Assembly (NCBI GenBank): GCA_958369755.1
Contig: CATXJC010000035.1
Span: 1-18,914, forward strand
Reading direction: 5' to 3'
From: an uncultured Prevotella sp.
GTDB taxonomy: Bacteria; Bacteroidota; Bacteroidia; Bacteroidales; Bacteroidaceae
DNA length: 18,914 bases
Shown here: positions 1-6,721 of the stretch, one piece after another
Position numbering within the stretch: the first letter of the stretch is position 1
Layout: each line of letters begins with the position of its first letter
The notes under the pieces: model-generated
Database searches by the model: none
Seen by the model: only the letters and a program-made list of their open reading frames with translations
Told to the model about the DNA's origin: nothing
Program-made: the position numbers and the translations under genes

Positions 1-1
1 C

Positions 2-526
2 ATCGAAGGCGATGCGGGAGCTCCTGTTACCCTGGATGAAATCATGGAGATAGAGGATGCGCTCGATGTGGTTTGGGATGATCTCTCGGCTTCTGCTCAG
101 GCTATCATCGACAAGCAGGGCGTGGCTTATACGGATATTGAAGGCGATTTGGTAACGAGTATCGTGAATGGTAAGGATTGTGTGTTTACCTGCTATCAGG
201 ATTTGAAAGACTTGGGCGATGGACATACCATTCCGAATTGCTGTCTTTGTGCCTTGGAGCGTGCTTATCGCGAAGGCAAGTCGAAGTTCAAGAAGCCTAT
301 CTCCTGTGCCTTGTATCCGATCCGTGCCAAGGATTTCGGCAATGAAGTGTATGGCATCAACTATAATAAATGGCGCATCTGCAAGGATGCCATCAAGAAG
401 GGTGAAGAGTTGAATCTTCCGGTTTATAAGTTCCTGGAAGGTCCGCTGATTGAGAAGTTCGGTAAGGAATGGTATGATGAGCTTTGCGAAGTAGCAGAGC
501 AGTTACTTGCCGACTTGGAAGATTAA
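2..526 (+). CDS. DUF3109 family cysteine-rich protein (5' end outside window)
   Basis: The reading frame is open from base 2, so the gene starts upstream of the window. The ATG at 44 is internal: the codons before it read IEGDAGAP, which resembles the conserved segment just after the N-terminal cysteine cluster of DUF3109 proteins. Counting from the Met at 44, cysteines lie at 46, 50, 66, 67, 69, 88, 113 and 148. They include a CCxC group and a KPISCALYPIR segment, a layout typical of this family and reminiscent of YkgJ-like metal-chelating proteins. The biochemical role is not established; metal or Fe-S binding is inference from the cysteine pattern. There is no signal peptide or membrane segment in the visible part. 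The gene ends (TAA 524-526) in a tail-to-tail arrangement with the rhamnosidase-like gene, 31 bases away. The family call is from memory of family sequences, and the missing N-terminus prevents full confirmation. Confidence 0.75.
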   Translation: MEGDAGAPVTLDEIMEIEDALDVVWDDLSASAQAIIDKQGVAYTDIEGDLVTSIVNGKDCVFTCYQDLKDLGDGHTIPNCCLCALERAYREGKSKFKKPISCALYPIRAKDFGNEVYGINYNKWRICKDAIKKGEELNLPVYKFLEGPLIEKFGKEWYDELCEVAEQLLADLED

Positions 527-527
527 T

Positions 528-573
528 AAAAAAAGAGATTTCGAAAAGCTTGGTAGCTTATTCCGAAATCTCT
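528..573 (-). terminator. Intrinsic terminator of the GH95/rhamnosidase-like pair
   Basis: Bases 534-543 (AGAGATTTCG) are perfectly complementary to 564-573, giving a 10-bp stem. On the - strand the stem is followed by seven T's (528-534). A small inner AGCT/AGCT pairing lies at 547-550 and 555-558. The upstream arm lies inside the last codons of the minus-strand gene and its stop codon (558-560) is in the loop. In the + direction the stem is followed by no T-run, so it probably serves only the - strand. Confidence 0.85.
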
Positions 574-1481
574 AATCCTTCAATATCCACGATATCACTT
601 TCCTTGAATCTTCCTTTCCAGGTAAGCGTGTATATCTTTTGCTTGCTGAATTTAAATCGGCAGAATGCCTGCTCATCCAGTTCTCCGTTGCAGATGTACA
701 GGAAATCATTGATCTTTAATCTGGTTCCTTTGCCGGCTCCTCGCAGCGTAAGGCGGATGGTGCCATAGAAAGGTCTGCCAAAGTCGATGTTGTAACCGGT
801 GGAGTCTCTGTATGTACAGGCTGGTTTCAATATCTTGTAGAGCTTGTTCTCGTCCTTGATAACCTTCTTGTCGCCGAAGGCTTTATAATTCATAACATAG
901 GCAGAATCTTGTCTATATTCGTCTGTGATGACGCAACCGGTAGGGTGAATCCATCCGTAAGGGTGATATTCCTCAGATTTCCAAGCCTGCGTATTGGTGT
1001 GGGCATGGAAGCGTTCGCCTTCTCCATTGCTGCATTCCTTGAGTTGTCGGCAGAACCATTTGCCGTCTGCTTTCTGATAGAATGGAATGCTGTCCTGCTG
1101 CCATCCGTAGAATTCCAGTGAGAGTTGCTTGCCGTAGCTAGGCTTGCCTTGTGGGGCGTACCATACAGCAATTACATTCTCGCCATTTTTGAGGAAGCGG
1201 GTTACGTCGATGGTTCGGTTCAGAAGAATGCTGTCCTTGATACCATCGAATTTCTGGCTTCCCGTTACGTTTCTCTCGTTGATATAGAGTTTGTAGTTGC
1301 CAGTGCTTGCTATATTCATAAAGGCCTGGGTGGGGCACTCGTCCATGATATAACTTTGGCGGAACCATACCTCAGAAGAATCGTTGGGCAGGGGATAGGA
1401 TATCCAGTGGGTACCGAACTCCTGTGCATGGGAGCTCAGTACCCAAAGTATAGAAATGATGAGAGTTGTTATGTATCTCAT
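558..1481 (-). CDS. Secreted rhamnosidase-like beta-sandwich protein lacking a catalytic domain
   Basis: The 307-residue protein begins with a signal peptide (about residues 1-19, hydrophobic core TTLIISILWVLSS, then HAQ), so export to the periplasm or beyond is likely. Residues 25-110 resemble the N-terminal domain of bacterial alpha-L-rhamnosidases (GH78): WISYP, VWFRQSY, IASTGNYKLYINER, IDVTRFLKNGENVIAVWY. Residues 229-305 resemble the next rhamnosidase beta-sandwich (concanavalin-like) domain: NIDFGRPFYGTIRLTLRGAGKGT, then YTLTWKG and VDIEGLEIS. The (alpha/alpha)6 barrel that carries the GH78 catalytic acids is absent, and the frame ends at a proper stop inside a terminator, so this looks like a complete gene, not a visibly truncated one. 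It lies 100 nt downstream of the GH95 gene on the same strand and is probably co-expressed. A carbohydrate-binding or accessory role is inference; an old decayed GH78 enzyme is the alternative. Confidence 0.65.
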   Translation of the reverse strand: MRYITTLIISILWVLSSHAQEFGTHWISYPLPNDSSEVWFRQSYIMDECPTQAFMNIASTGNYKLYINERNVTGSQKFDGIKDSILLNRTIDVTRFLKNGENVIAVWYAPQGKPSYGKQLSLEFYGWQQDSIPFYQKADGKWFCRQLKECSNGEGERFHAHTNTQAWKSEEYHPYGWIHPTGCVITDEYRQDSAYVMNYKAFGDKKVIKDENKLYKILKPACTYRDSTGYNIDFGRPFYGTIRLTLRGAGKGTRLKINDFLYICNGELDEQAFCRFKFSKQKIYTLTWKGRFKESDIVDIEGLEISE

Positions 1482-1513
1482 TGGATTACTTTTGTCCTTT
1501 TCTTTAATGTTTT

Positions 1514-1552
1514 GTCTTTTACTCTAATAGATAACTATAGTCTTTTACTCTA
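1514..1552. repeat. 13-bp direct repeat between GH95 and the rhamnosidase-like gene
   Basis: GTCTTTTACTCTA occurs at 1514-1526 and again at 1540-1552, exactly 26 bp apart, in the 100-nt gap between the two glycan genes. Both copies are followed by related A/T-rich ATAGATA-type sequence. The spacing corresponds to about 2.5 helical turns. No TAnnTTTG promoter element is recognisable in this gap. The function is unknown. Confidence 0.6.
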
Positions 1553-1581
1553 TAGATATAGATAAGATGGATGTGGATCTT

Positions 1582-3957
1582 TTATCTGATGGTCTTTGTT
1601 TCTCCTGCCTTGAAGGTAAGGATCTTCTGTTTGCCATTGTAGAGGATAGTCAGATTACCCTCGTTTTTGCTGGTGATGGTTGCCTGAGTCAATTTGCCTT
1701 TGTTCCATGCGAGCGATACGCCATAGTTACCACGGGCCTTTAGACCTCTTATTTCTCCTGCCAGCCATTCCTGTGGAAGAGCAGGGAGCAAATTCATCGT
1801 TTCACCATCGCATTGCATCAGCATCTCGCAAACACCTGCAGTTCCTCCGAAGTTGCCGTCTATCTGAAATGGTGGATGGGCATCGAAGAGGTTGGGATAG
1901 GTACCGCCACTGTGATGCTTGCTATCCTTGTAAACCTCAGGACTAACGTAGGTGAGCAATTTGCGGTATATCTGGTAAGCTTTGTCGGCACGATGCAGAC
2001 GAGCCCAGAGGTTGATTCTCCAGCCTGTGCTCCAACCTGTAGAATTGTCGCCCTTGATTTCCAAAGTCTTGGTTGCAGCTGCAGCAAGCTCGGGTGTCTT
2101 TGCTACCGAAATCTGGTGGAAAGGATAGAGACCGAGCAGGTGAGACTGATGGCGATGATGCCAATCCTGGTCATCCCAATCGTGATACCACTCCATCAGG
2201 TTGCCTCGCTTTCCAATGTGGTAAGGACGCAGGCGATTGAGAGCAGCTTGCAACTGCTGCTGGTAATCACTGTCGATACCTAGGGCTTTCGCTCCCTTGA
2301 TAGTGTTCTTGAAGAGCTCACGGATGATGGCAAGGTCGGCGGTTCCACCATAGAAGCTGCTGCCACGGTAGCCCTTATCGGTGATATAGTCTGCCTCTGG
2401 CGATGTGCAAGGGGCTGTAATCAGTTCGTTCGGATTGTGCGGATTTGGGATGAGCCACGCTAGCAGGAAATCGGCAGCGCCCTTCATCAAAGGATAGGCT
2501 GTATTGCGGAGATATTCCGTATCACGGGTATAGTCGTAGTGATCCCAGAGGGTTTCTACAAGCCAGGCTCCCCCCATCGCCCAATTGCTCCATTGCGGGC
2601 TCTCGTTTCCGGTTCCCACAGGGTTGCTCATCGCCCACGCATCGGTATTATGTCCGGCACACCATCCCTTATCGATACCGTAGAAGTGCTGGGCATTGTG
2701 GCGACCTGTTACCGACAAGCCTTCTACCAATCCATCTACAGGAGCAACCAGCTCGGAAAGATTGGCAACTTCTGCCGGCCAGTAATTTTCTTCCAGATTG
2801 ATGTTGATGGTATAGTTGCCGCGCCATGGCGAACGGAGGGCTGGTGCCCAGAGTCCCTGTAGGTTGGCAGGCACTCCCTTGGTTCTACTGCTGCTGATGA
2901 GCAGGTATCTGCCATACTGGAAATAGAGCTGTTCCAGATAAGAGTTGCTCTCGTGGTTGTCGCTGTAGGCGAGCAACTGACTGTCGGTAGGGCGGGTGGC
3001 ATCAAACTTGGCTCCTTTCAGGTTCAAACTTACTCTATCAAAGAGTTTCTTGTAGTCGGCGATGTGACGCTGTTTGAATTCTTCGTAAGTGAAGTTGGCA
3101 AGGTGCCAGGCTTCATCGGTTACGTTCTCGATGTATGGAGCTCCTTCCTTCACAGGATGCTTGTCGAATCCGTTGTAACTTGTTTCGTTTACGAGATAGA
3201 TGATAGCCTCGCTCACATCCTTCAGATGGAGTACAGAATCGCTTGCCCACACTTTTCCGTCGGTGTTCTTCACCTGAAGCATGGCACAGTAATGCGTACT
3301 GTTGGCTTCATCGCCGAGAACATGTCCCGTCATGGTGAGCTGTCCTCTGGATGCTTTTACCTGATGGGGAATGAGGGAAGTGAGTGAGATGTCGCTGTTG
3401 ATGGATCTCTTCTGGGAGGCACTCAGCTTGATGGCAATCATCTTGTCGGGATGAGAAGCAAAATACTCTTTGGTGTATTGGATGCCGTTGCGCCTGTAAT
3501 GAACAGTAGCCAGGGAGTTGTCGAGGCTCAGTTCGCGGTAATAATCCGTAAACTCGCCCTGGTTGCAGTCTTTGATATTGATCATGCCCAGTGGCTGATA
3601 GAACTCCGAGTTATGGCCTTGCACATAGTGTTGCAGGGAATCGGCGGTCTTGTAATCCTCCTTGAACAGCGCCTCTCTGATTTTCGGAATCCACTTGTAG
3701 GCTTCACCACCTTCGTTGGGATTCACAGGCACGCCCGTCCAAAGGGTGATGTCGTTGAGCTGGATAGAGTCATTATTGGCTCCACCATAAACCAGCGCAC
3801 CCAGTTTGCCATTGCCTAATGGCAGTGACTCTTCGAAGGCGTATGCAGGTTTGTTGTACCACAACTTGTTGGGTTGCAACTCTTTACTTACTGTTGTTGC
3901 CTGGCAGTTCCATGTACTGGAGGCAGCTAACGCAATCGTAAAAAATATATGCTTCAT
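1582..3957 (-). CDS. GH95 family alpha-L-fucosidase or alpha-L-galactosidase, secreted
   Basis: This 791-residue protein has a signal peptide (MKHIFFTIALAASSTW, probable cleavage near residue 20; no lipobox) followed by the full GH95 plan. The N-terminal beta-sandwich starts at LPLGNGKLGALVYGG (about 46-60). A linker contains the RHIADYKKLFDRVSL segment. The (alpha/alpha)6 catalytic domain follows, and a C-terminal sandwich ends at about 791. The family's key residues can be aligned: the Asn pair N385 and N387 in TININLEENYW, the general acid Glu E521 in CTSPEAD, and the Asp D700 in FQIDGNFGG. GH95 enzymes are inverting and remove terminal alpha-1,2-L-fucose, or in some members alpha-L-galactose, from host or plant glycans. 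I cannot tell which from sequence alone. The start (CAT 3955-3957) is the only one that gives a proper signal peptide. No TAnnTTTG element is visible upstream. The gene is isolated from gyrB by a terminator and precedes the rhamnosidase-like gene. No SusC/SusD pair is present in the window. Confidence 0.9.
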   Translation of the reverse strand: MKHIFFTIALAASSTWNCQATTVSKELQPNKLWYNKPAYAFEESLPLGNGKLGALVYGGANNDSIQLNDITLWTGVPVNPNEGGEAYKWIPKIREALFKEDYKTADSLQHYVQGHNSEFYQPLGMINIKDCNQGEFTDYYRELSLDNSLATVHYRRNGIQYTKEYFASHPDKMIAIKLSASQKRSINSDISLTSLIPHQVKASRGQLTMTGHVLGDEANSTHYCAMLQVKNTDGKVWASDSVLHLKDVSEAIIYLVNETSYNGFDKHPVKEGAPYIENVTDEAWHLANFTYEEFKQRHIADYKKLFDRVSLNLKGAKFDATRPTDSQLLAYSDNHESNSYLEQLYFQYGRYLLISSSRTKGVPANLQGLWAPALRSPWRGNYTININLEENYWPAEVANLSELVAPVDGLVEGLSVTGRHNAQHFYGIDKGWCAGHNTDAWAMSNPVGTGNESPQWSNWAMGGAWLVETLWDHYDYTRDTEYLRNTAYPLMKGAADFLLAWLIPNPHNPNELITAPCTSPEADYITDKGYRGSSFYGGTADLAIIRELFKNTIKGAKALGIDSDYQQQLQAALNRLRPYHIGKRGNLMEWYHDWDDQDWHHRHQSHLLGLYPFHQISVAKTPELAAAATKTLEIKGDNSTGWSTGWRINLWARLHRADKAYQIYRKLLTYVSPEVYKDSKHHSGGTYPNLFDAHPPFQIDGNFGGTAGVCEMLMQCDGETMNLLPALPQEWLAGEIRGLKARGNYGVSLAWNKGKLTQATITSKNEGNLTILYNGKQKILTFKAGETKTIR

Positions 3958-4035
3958 AAAGATGGTATTGTTGGTTTTTTAATTCGATGCCCGGAAACGA
4001 AGTCGGAAGGTGATGCTCATTGGATGAGGCTATCC

Positions 4036-4070
4036 AAAAAAGGGGGAAGACTCTCGCTGAGTCTACCCCC
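4036..4070 (-). terminator. Intrinsic terminator of gyrB
   Basis: On the - strand GGGGG + A/A mismatch + AGACTC pairs with GAGTCT + CCCCC (4042-4046 with 4066-4070, and 4048-4053 with 4059-4064), a GC-rich stem followed by six T's (4036-4041). It begins 18 bases after the gyrB stop and separates gyrB from the GH95 gene. Confidence 0.9.
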
Positions 4071-4088
4071 AATATGTTCGTGTTAACT

Positions 4089-6059
4089 TTAAGCGTCGAT
4101 ATTGGCGTAAGTAGCATTCTGTTCGATGAACTCGCGGCGTGGTTCTACATCATCACCCATCAACATAGAGAAAATCTCATCAGCCTGGGCTGCGTTCTCG
4201 ATAGTAACCTGCTTGAGCAAGCGTGTAGATGGGTCCATAGTAGTTTCCCAAAGCTGCTCTGGGTTCATCTCACCCAAACCTTTGTATCGCTGGGTGTGGA
4301 TATTCTTATCTTCGGTGCCGTCGCCATACTTGTCGATGAAAGCCTGGCGCTGCTGTTCTGTATAGCAATATTCGCTTACCTTGCTGCGGTAAGTACACTT
4401 GTAGAGAGGTGGGGTAGCGATATACAAGTGGCCTTCCTCGATAACTTTAGGCATGAAGCGATAGAACAATGTCATGATCAGTGTGTCGATGTGGGAACCA
4501 TCGACGTCGGCATCGGTCATGATGATAATCTTGTCGTAACGCAGCTTGTCTGTGTTGGCTTCCTTGCTGTCCTCACCATCTACACCGAAGCGAACTCCGA
4601 TACTCTGGATGATGTTCATGACAGACTCTGCCTCGAAGACTTTATGCCACTGAACCTTCTCTACGTTCAGAATCTTACCACGCAATGGGAGGATAGCCTG
4701 GCGGAAACGGTCGCGACCCTGCTTGGCAGAACCACCAGCGGAATCTCCCTCGACGAGGAAGATCTCGCATTCCTTAGGATCCTTCATAGAGCAATCGGCA
4801 AGCTTACCAGGAAGACCGCCACCAGTCATGAAGTTCTTGCGCTGTACGCTTTCGCGTGCCTTGCGGGCAGCGATACGTGCTGTAGCAGCCAGGACAACTT
4901 TTTCGCAGATGCGCTTAGCCTCGTCTGGATGTTCCTCCAAGTAATCAGACAAAGCTTCGTTTACAGCCTGCTGAACGGCGCCCTGTACCTCGCTGTTTCC
5001 GAGCTTGGTCTTGGTCTGGCCCTCAAACTGAGGTTCTGCTACCTTGATAGAGATAACGGCGGTAAGACCCTCGCGGAAGTCTTCTGGTGCTATCTCTACC
5101 TTTGCCTTCTCAATCTGCTTAGAGATGGCAGGGTCAGCTTCTGCGTAAGCCTTCAGGGTACGGGTCAACGCCATACGGAAACCAGTCAGGTGGGTACCAC
5201 CCTCGATGGTGTTGATATTGTTCACGTATGAGTGGATATTCTCTGAATAGTCTGTGTTGTACATCACGGCAATCTCAATAGGAATACCCTGCTTCTCTGT
5301 CTTCAGGTAGATGACGTCATCGAAGAGGTGGGTGCGATGGCGATCCACGTAGCGAACGAATTCCTTCAAACCATCCTTCGCATGGAAAACCTGCTCCTTG
5401 GTCTTTCCTTCCTCGTCTGGGCGCAGATCTCTCAGGGTAATCTTGATACCCGCGTTGAGGAATGCCAACTCGCGCATACGGTTGGCGATGATGTCCCACT
5501 TATAGACAGTGTGAGTAAAGATTGTTGGGTCTGGCCAGAATTGCTGGCGTGTACCGCGCTTGTTGGTCTCGCCTACCACCTTTACCGGATAGAGAGGCTT
5601 ACCCTTCTCGTATTCCTGCTGGTAGATCTTGCCACCACGGAAGACCTGTGACAACATGTGAGTAGAAAGTGCGTTTACACAACTTACACCCACACCGTGC
5701 AAACCTCCAGAAACCTTGTAGGAACCCTTGTCGAACTTACCACCGGCGTGGAGCACGGTCATTACGACTTCGAGGGCTGACTTATGAAGCTTCTCGTGCA
5801 TATCCACAGGGATACCACGGCCATTGTCTTCTACGGTGATAGAGTTGTCCTCATTGATGGTAACCTCGATGTCGGTACAGTAACCAGCCATCGCCTCGTC
5901 GATAGAGTTATCAACAGTCTCGTTTACCAAGTGGTGAAGACCCTTTTCGGAAATGTCTCCAATGTACATTGCCGGACGTTTGCGAACAGCTTCCAAGCCT
6001 TCAAGAACCTGGATGTTGCTCGCTGAGTAATTATTTGCGGTGTTTTGATTTTCTGCCAT
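4089..6059 (-). CDS. gyrB: DNA gyrase subunit B
   Basis: GyrB is the ATPase subunit of gyrase (GyrA2GyrB2), which introduces negative supercoils. With the start at 6059 the protein is 656 residues. Visible motifs: the GHKL ATPase site with E47 in ETVDNSIDEA, DNGRGIP (78-84) and GGLHGVGVS (118-126); the TOPRIM metal site EGDSAGG (437-443) and DADVDGSHI (516-524); and the C-terminal QRYKGLGEM (590-598). LPLRGKILNVEK favours GyrB over ParE. At about 656 residues it lacks the large insert of E. coli GyrB (804 residues), as is usual in Bacteroidetes. An in-frame ATG at 6086 would add nine residues, but it overlaps the promoter -7 element (6084-6091), so transcripts would begin downstream of it; MAENQN at 6059 is the better start. 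The gene has its own promoter and terminator, and rpsT and tRNA-Glu lie upstream on the same strand. Confidence 0.98.
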   Translation of the reverse strand: MAENQNTANNYSASNIQVLEGLEAVRKRPAMYIGDISEKGLHHLVNETVDNSIDEAMAGYCTDIEVTINEDNSITVEDNGRGIPVDMHEKLHKSALEVVMTVLHAGGKFDKGSYKVSGGLHGVGVSCVNALSTHMLSQVFRGGKIYQQEYEKGKPLYPVKVVGETNKRGTRQQFWPDPTIFTHTVYKWDIIANRMRELAFLNAGIKITLRDLRPDEEGKTKEQVFHAKDGLKEFVRYVDRHRTHLFDDVIYLKTEKQGIPIEIAVMYNTDYSENIHSYVNNINTIEGGTHLTGFRMALTRTLKAYAEADPAISKQIEKAKVEIAPEDFREGLTAVISIKVAEPQFEGQTKTKLGNSEVQGAVQQAVNEALSDYLEEHPDEAKRICEKVVLAATARIAARKARESVQRKNFMTGGGLPGKLADCSMKDPKECEIFLVEGDSAGGSAKQGRDRFRQAILPLRGKILNVEKVQWHKVFEAESVMNIIQSIGVRFGVDGEDSKEANTDKLRYDKIIIMTDADVDGSHIDTLIMTLFYRFMPKVIEEGHLYIATPPLYKCTYRSKVSEYCYTEQQRQAFIDKYGDGTEDKNIHTQRYKGLGEMNPEQLWETTMDPSTRLLKQVTIENAAQADEIFSMLMGDDVEPRREFIEQNATYANIDA

Positions 6060-6083
6060 TTTTAGAATTGTCTTATTTCCGTG

Positions 6084-6091
6084 CAAAGATA
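6084..6091 (-). promoter_or_regulatory. Promoter -7 element of gyrB
   Basis: Read on the - strand the bases are TATCTTTG, a full match to the Bacteroidetes -7 consensus TAnnTTTG. It lies 24 bases upstream of the gyrB start codon at 6059. No clear -33 TTTG is seen 19-21 nt further upstream; that zone holds a T-tract and a small hairpin. Confidence 0.75.
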
Positions 6092-6099
6092 CAAAAAAA

Positions 6100-6141
6100 A
6101 GCTGAGAAACAGCTAGTTTTCTTTGTGAAAATTAGCGAAAA
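6100..6141. repeat. Two adjacent inverted repeats upstream of the gyrB promoter
   Basis: AGCTG at 6100-6104 pairs with CAGCT at 6110-6114. CTAGTTTTC (6113-6121) pairs with GAAAATTAG (6127-6135) with one G-T position. On the - strand the first is followed by eight T's, so it resembles a small terminator just upstream of the -7 box. The second overlaps TTTTCGCTAA (- strand, 6132-6141), a 10-mer that also occurs upstream of recO. They could be a protein-binding site for supercoiling-related control of gyrB, a backup terminator for rpsT read-through, or just A/T-rich coincidence. Confidence 0.45.
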
Positions 6142-6187
6142 AGGAGAAAAAAGTAAGGTGGTGATGTGTCGAAGGTCGAAGGGGTAT

Positions 6188-6233
6188 AAAAAAGAGTAAG
6201 GCTGCAACCCCTTTATGAAGGATAGCAGCCTTA
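6188..6233 (-). terminator. Intrinsic terminator of the tRNA-Glu/rpsT unit
   Basis: TAAGGCTGC (6197-6205) is perfectly complementary to GCAGCCTTA (6225-6233), with further CCTT/AAGG pairing inside the loop. On the - strand the stem is followed by ACTC and then six T's (6188-6193). It starts 27 bases after the rpsT stop. Confidence 0.88.
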
Positions 6234-6260
6234 TTTATCTCTTTTGCTTTAACTTGGAAG

Positions 6261-6515
6261 TTAGGCCAACTTAGCGATGTGCTGTGTAAGACCAGACTTC
6301 AAGTTTGCAGCCTTGTTCTCGTGAATAACGTTGATCTTAGCCAACTTGTCCAAAAGCTTCTGTACTGTAGGATAGAGCTTTGCAGCCTCCTCCTTGTCAG
6401 TCATGTTGCGCAACTTGCGAACGGCATTGCGCATAGTCTTTGCATAGTACTTGTTATGCAAAGCCTTCTTCTTGTCCTGACGGATTCTCTTTACTGATGA
6501 TTTGTGATTTGCCAT
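6261..6515 (-). CDS. rpsT: 30S ribosomal protein S20
   Basis: S20 is a primary 16S rRNA-binding protein of the small subunit. The 84-residue, lysine- and arginine-rich, all-helical sequence begins with the family hallmark MANHKSSVKRIRQ and continues KKKALHNKYYAKTMRNAVRKL, ending in the conserved HENKAANLKSGLTQHI helix. The length is typical (about 84-88). The ATG follows an A/T-rich leader without a strong Shine-Dalgarno sequence, as usual in Bacteroidetes. The 37-nt gap to tRNA-Glu contains no terminator, so both are probably transcribed from the promoter at 6643-6674. A strong terminator follows the gene. Confidence 0.97.
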   Translation of the reverse strand: MANHKSSVKRIRQDKKKALHNKYYAKTMRNAVRKLRNMTDKEEAAKLYPTVQKLLDKLAKINVIHENKAANLKSGLTQHIAKLA

Positions 6516-6552
6516 CTCTATGTTTTATTTTTATATTCTTTATTAATGTTTG

Positions 6553-6624
6553 TAGTCCCTAGCAGAGTCGAACTGCTCTTTAGAGAATGAAAATCTCTCG
6601 TCCTAACCGATAGACGAAGGGACC
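6553..6624 (-). tRNA. tRNA-Glu (anticodon TTC)
   Basis: The 72-nt sequence folds into a full cloverleaf. The acceptor GGTCCCT pairs with AGGGACT (first pair G-U). The D stem is GTCT/GGAC with loop ATCGGTTA. The anticodon stem is AGAGA/TCTCT with loop TTTTCAT, giving anticodon TTC. The variable loop has four bases. The T arm is AGCAG-TTCGACT-CTGCT. The overall pattern matches E. coli tRNA-Glu (TTCGTCTA...GGAC, four-base variable loop). The discriminator base is A and CCA is not encoded (the genome reads CAA). rpsT follows 37 nt downstream. Confidence 0.95.
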
Positions 6625-6642
6625 ATTGCTTATTTGCGGGTG

Positions 6643-6674
6643 CAAAGTTACTACTTTTATTTGAATCTTGCAAA
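6643..6674 (-). promoter_or_regulatory. Promoter of tRNA-Glu and rpsT
   Basis: On the - strand TTTG (6671-6674) is followed after exactly 20 nt by TAACTTTG (6643-6650), matching the Bacteroidetes -33/-7 consensus TTTG-N19..21-TAnnTTTG. The -7 element ends 18 nt before the first tRNA base, so a leader of about a dozen nucleotides is expected. Confidence 0.85.
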
Positions 6675-6681
6675 TTTTTCC

Positions 6682-6695
6682 GCGAAAATTTTCGC
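6682..6695. promoter_or_regulatory. Perfect 14-bp palindrome between divergent promoters
   Basis: GCGAAAATTTTCGC equals its own reverse complement. It lies 7 bp upstream of the tRNA-Glu -33 box and covers the place where the recO promoter's -33 region should be (about 6690-6694). An operator for a dimeric regulator is a possible reading; an architectural A-tract site is another. No binding protein can be named from the sequence. Confidence 0.5.
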
Positions 6696-6713
6696 TAAAT
6701 GCTTGTTTTTTTG

Positions 6714-6721
6714 TAATTTTG
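6714..6721 (+). promoter_or_regulatory. Promoter -7 element of recO
   Basis: TAATTTTG fully matches TAnnTTTG and lies 27 bp before the recO ATG at 6749. The bases 20 nt upstream (TTTTCG) are only a poor match to the -33 TTTG. Confidence 0.6.

Noticed and set aside
3884..4117. Small minus-strand frame crossing the gyrB-GH95 gap
   Set aside because: It contains the gyrB terminator and overlaps both neighbours in other frames; no recognisable product.
4020..5231. Open frame of 403 codons on the + strand opposite gyrB
   Set aside because: It runs through the gyrB terminator and gyrB itself, shows no family resemblance, and starts in the terminator zone without a promoter.
6060..6086. Upstream ATG that would extend GyrB by nine residues
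   Set aside because: It overlaps the -7 promoter element at 6084-6091, so it would not be in the transcript.
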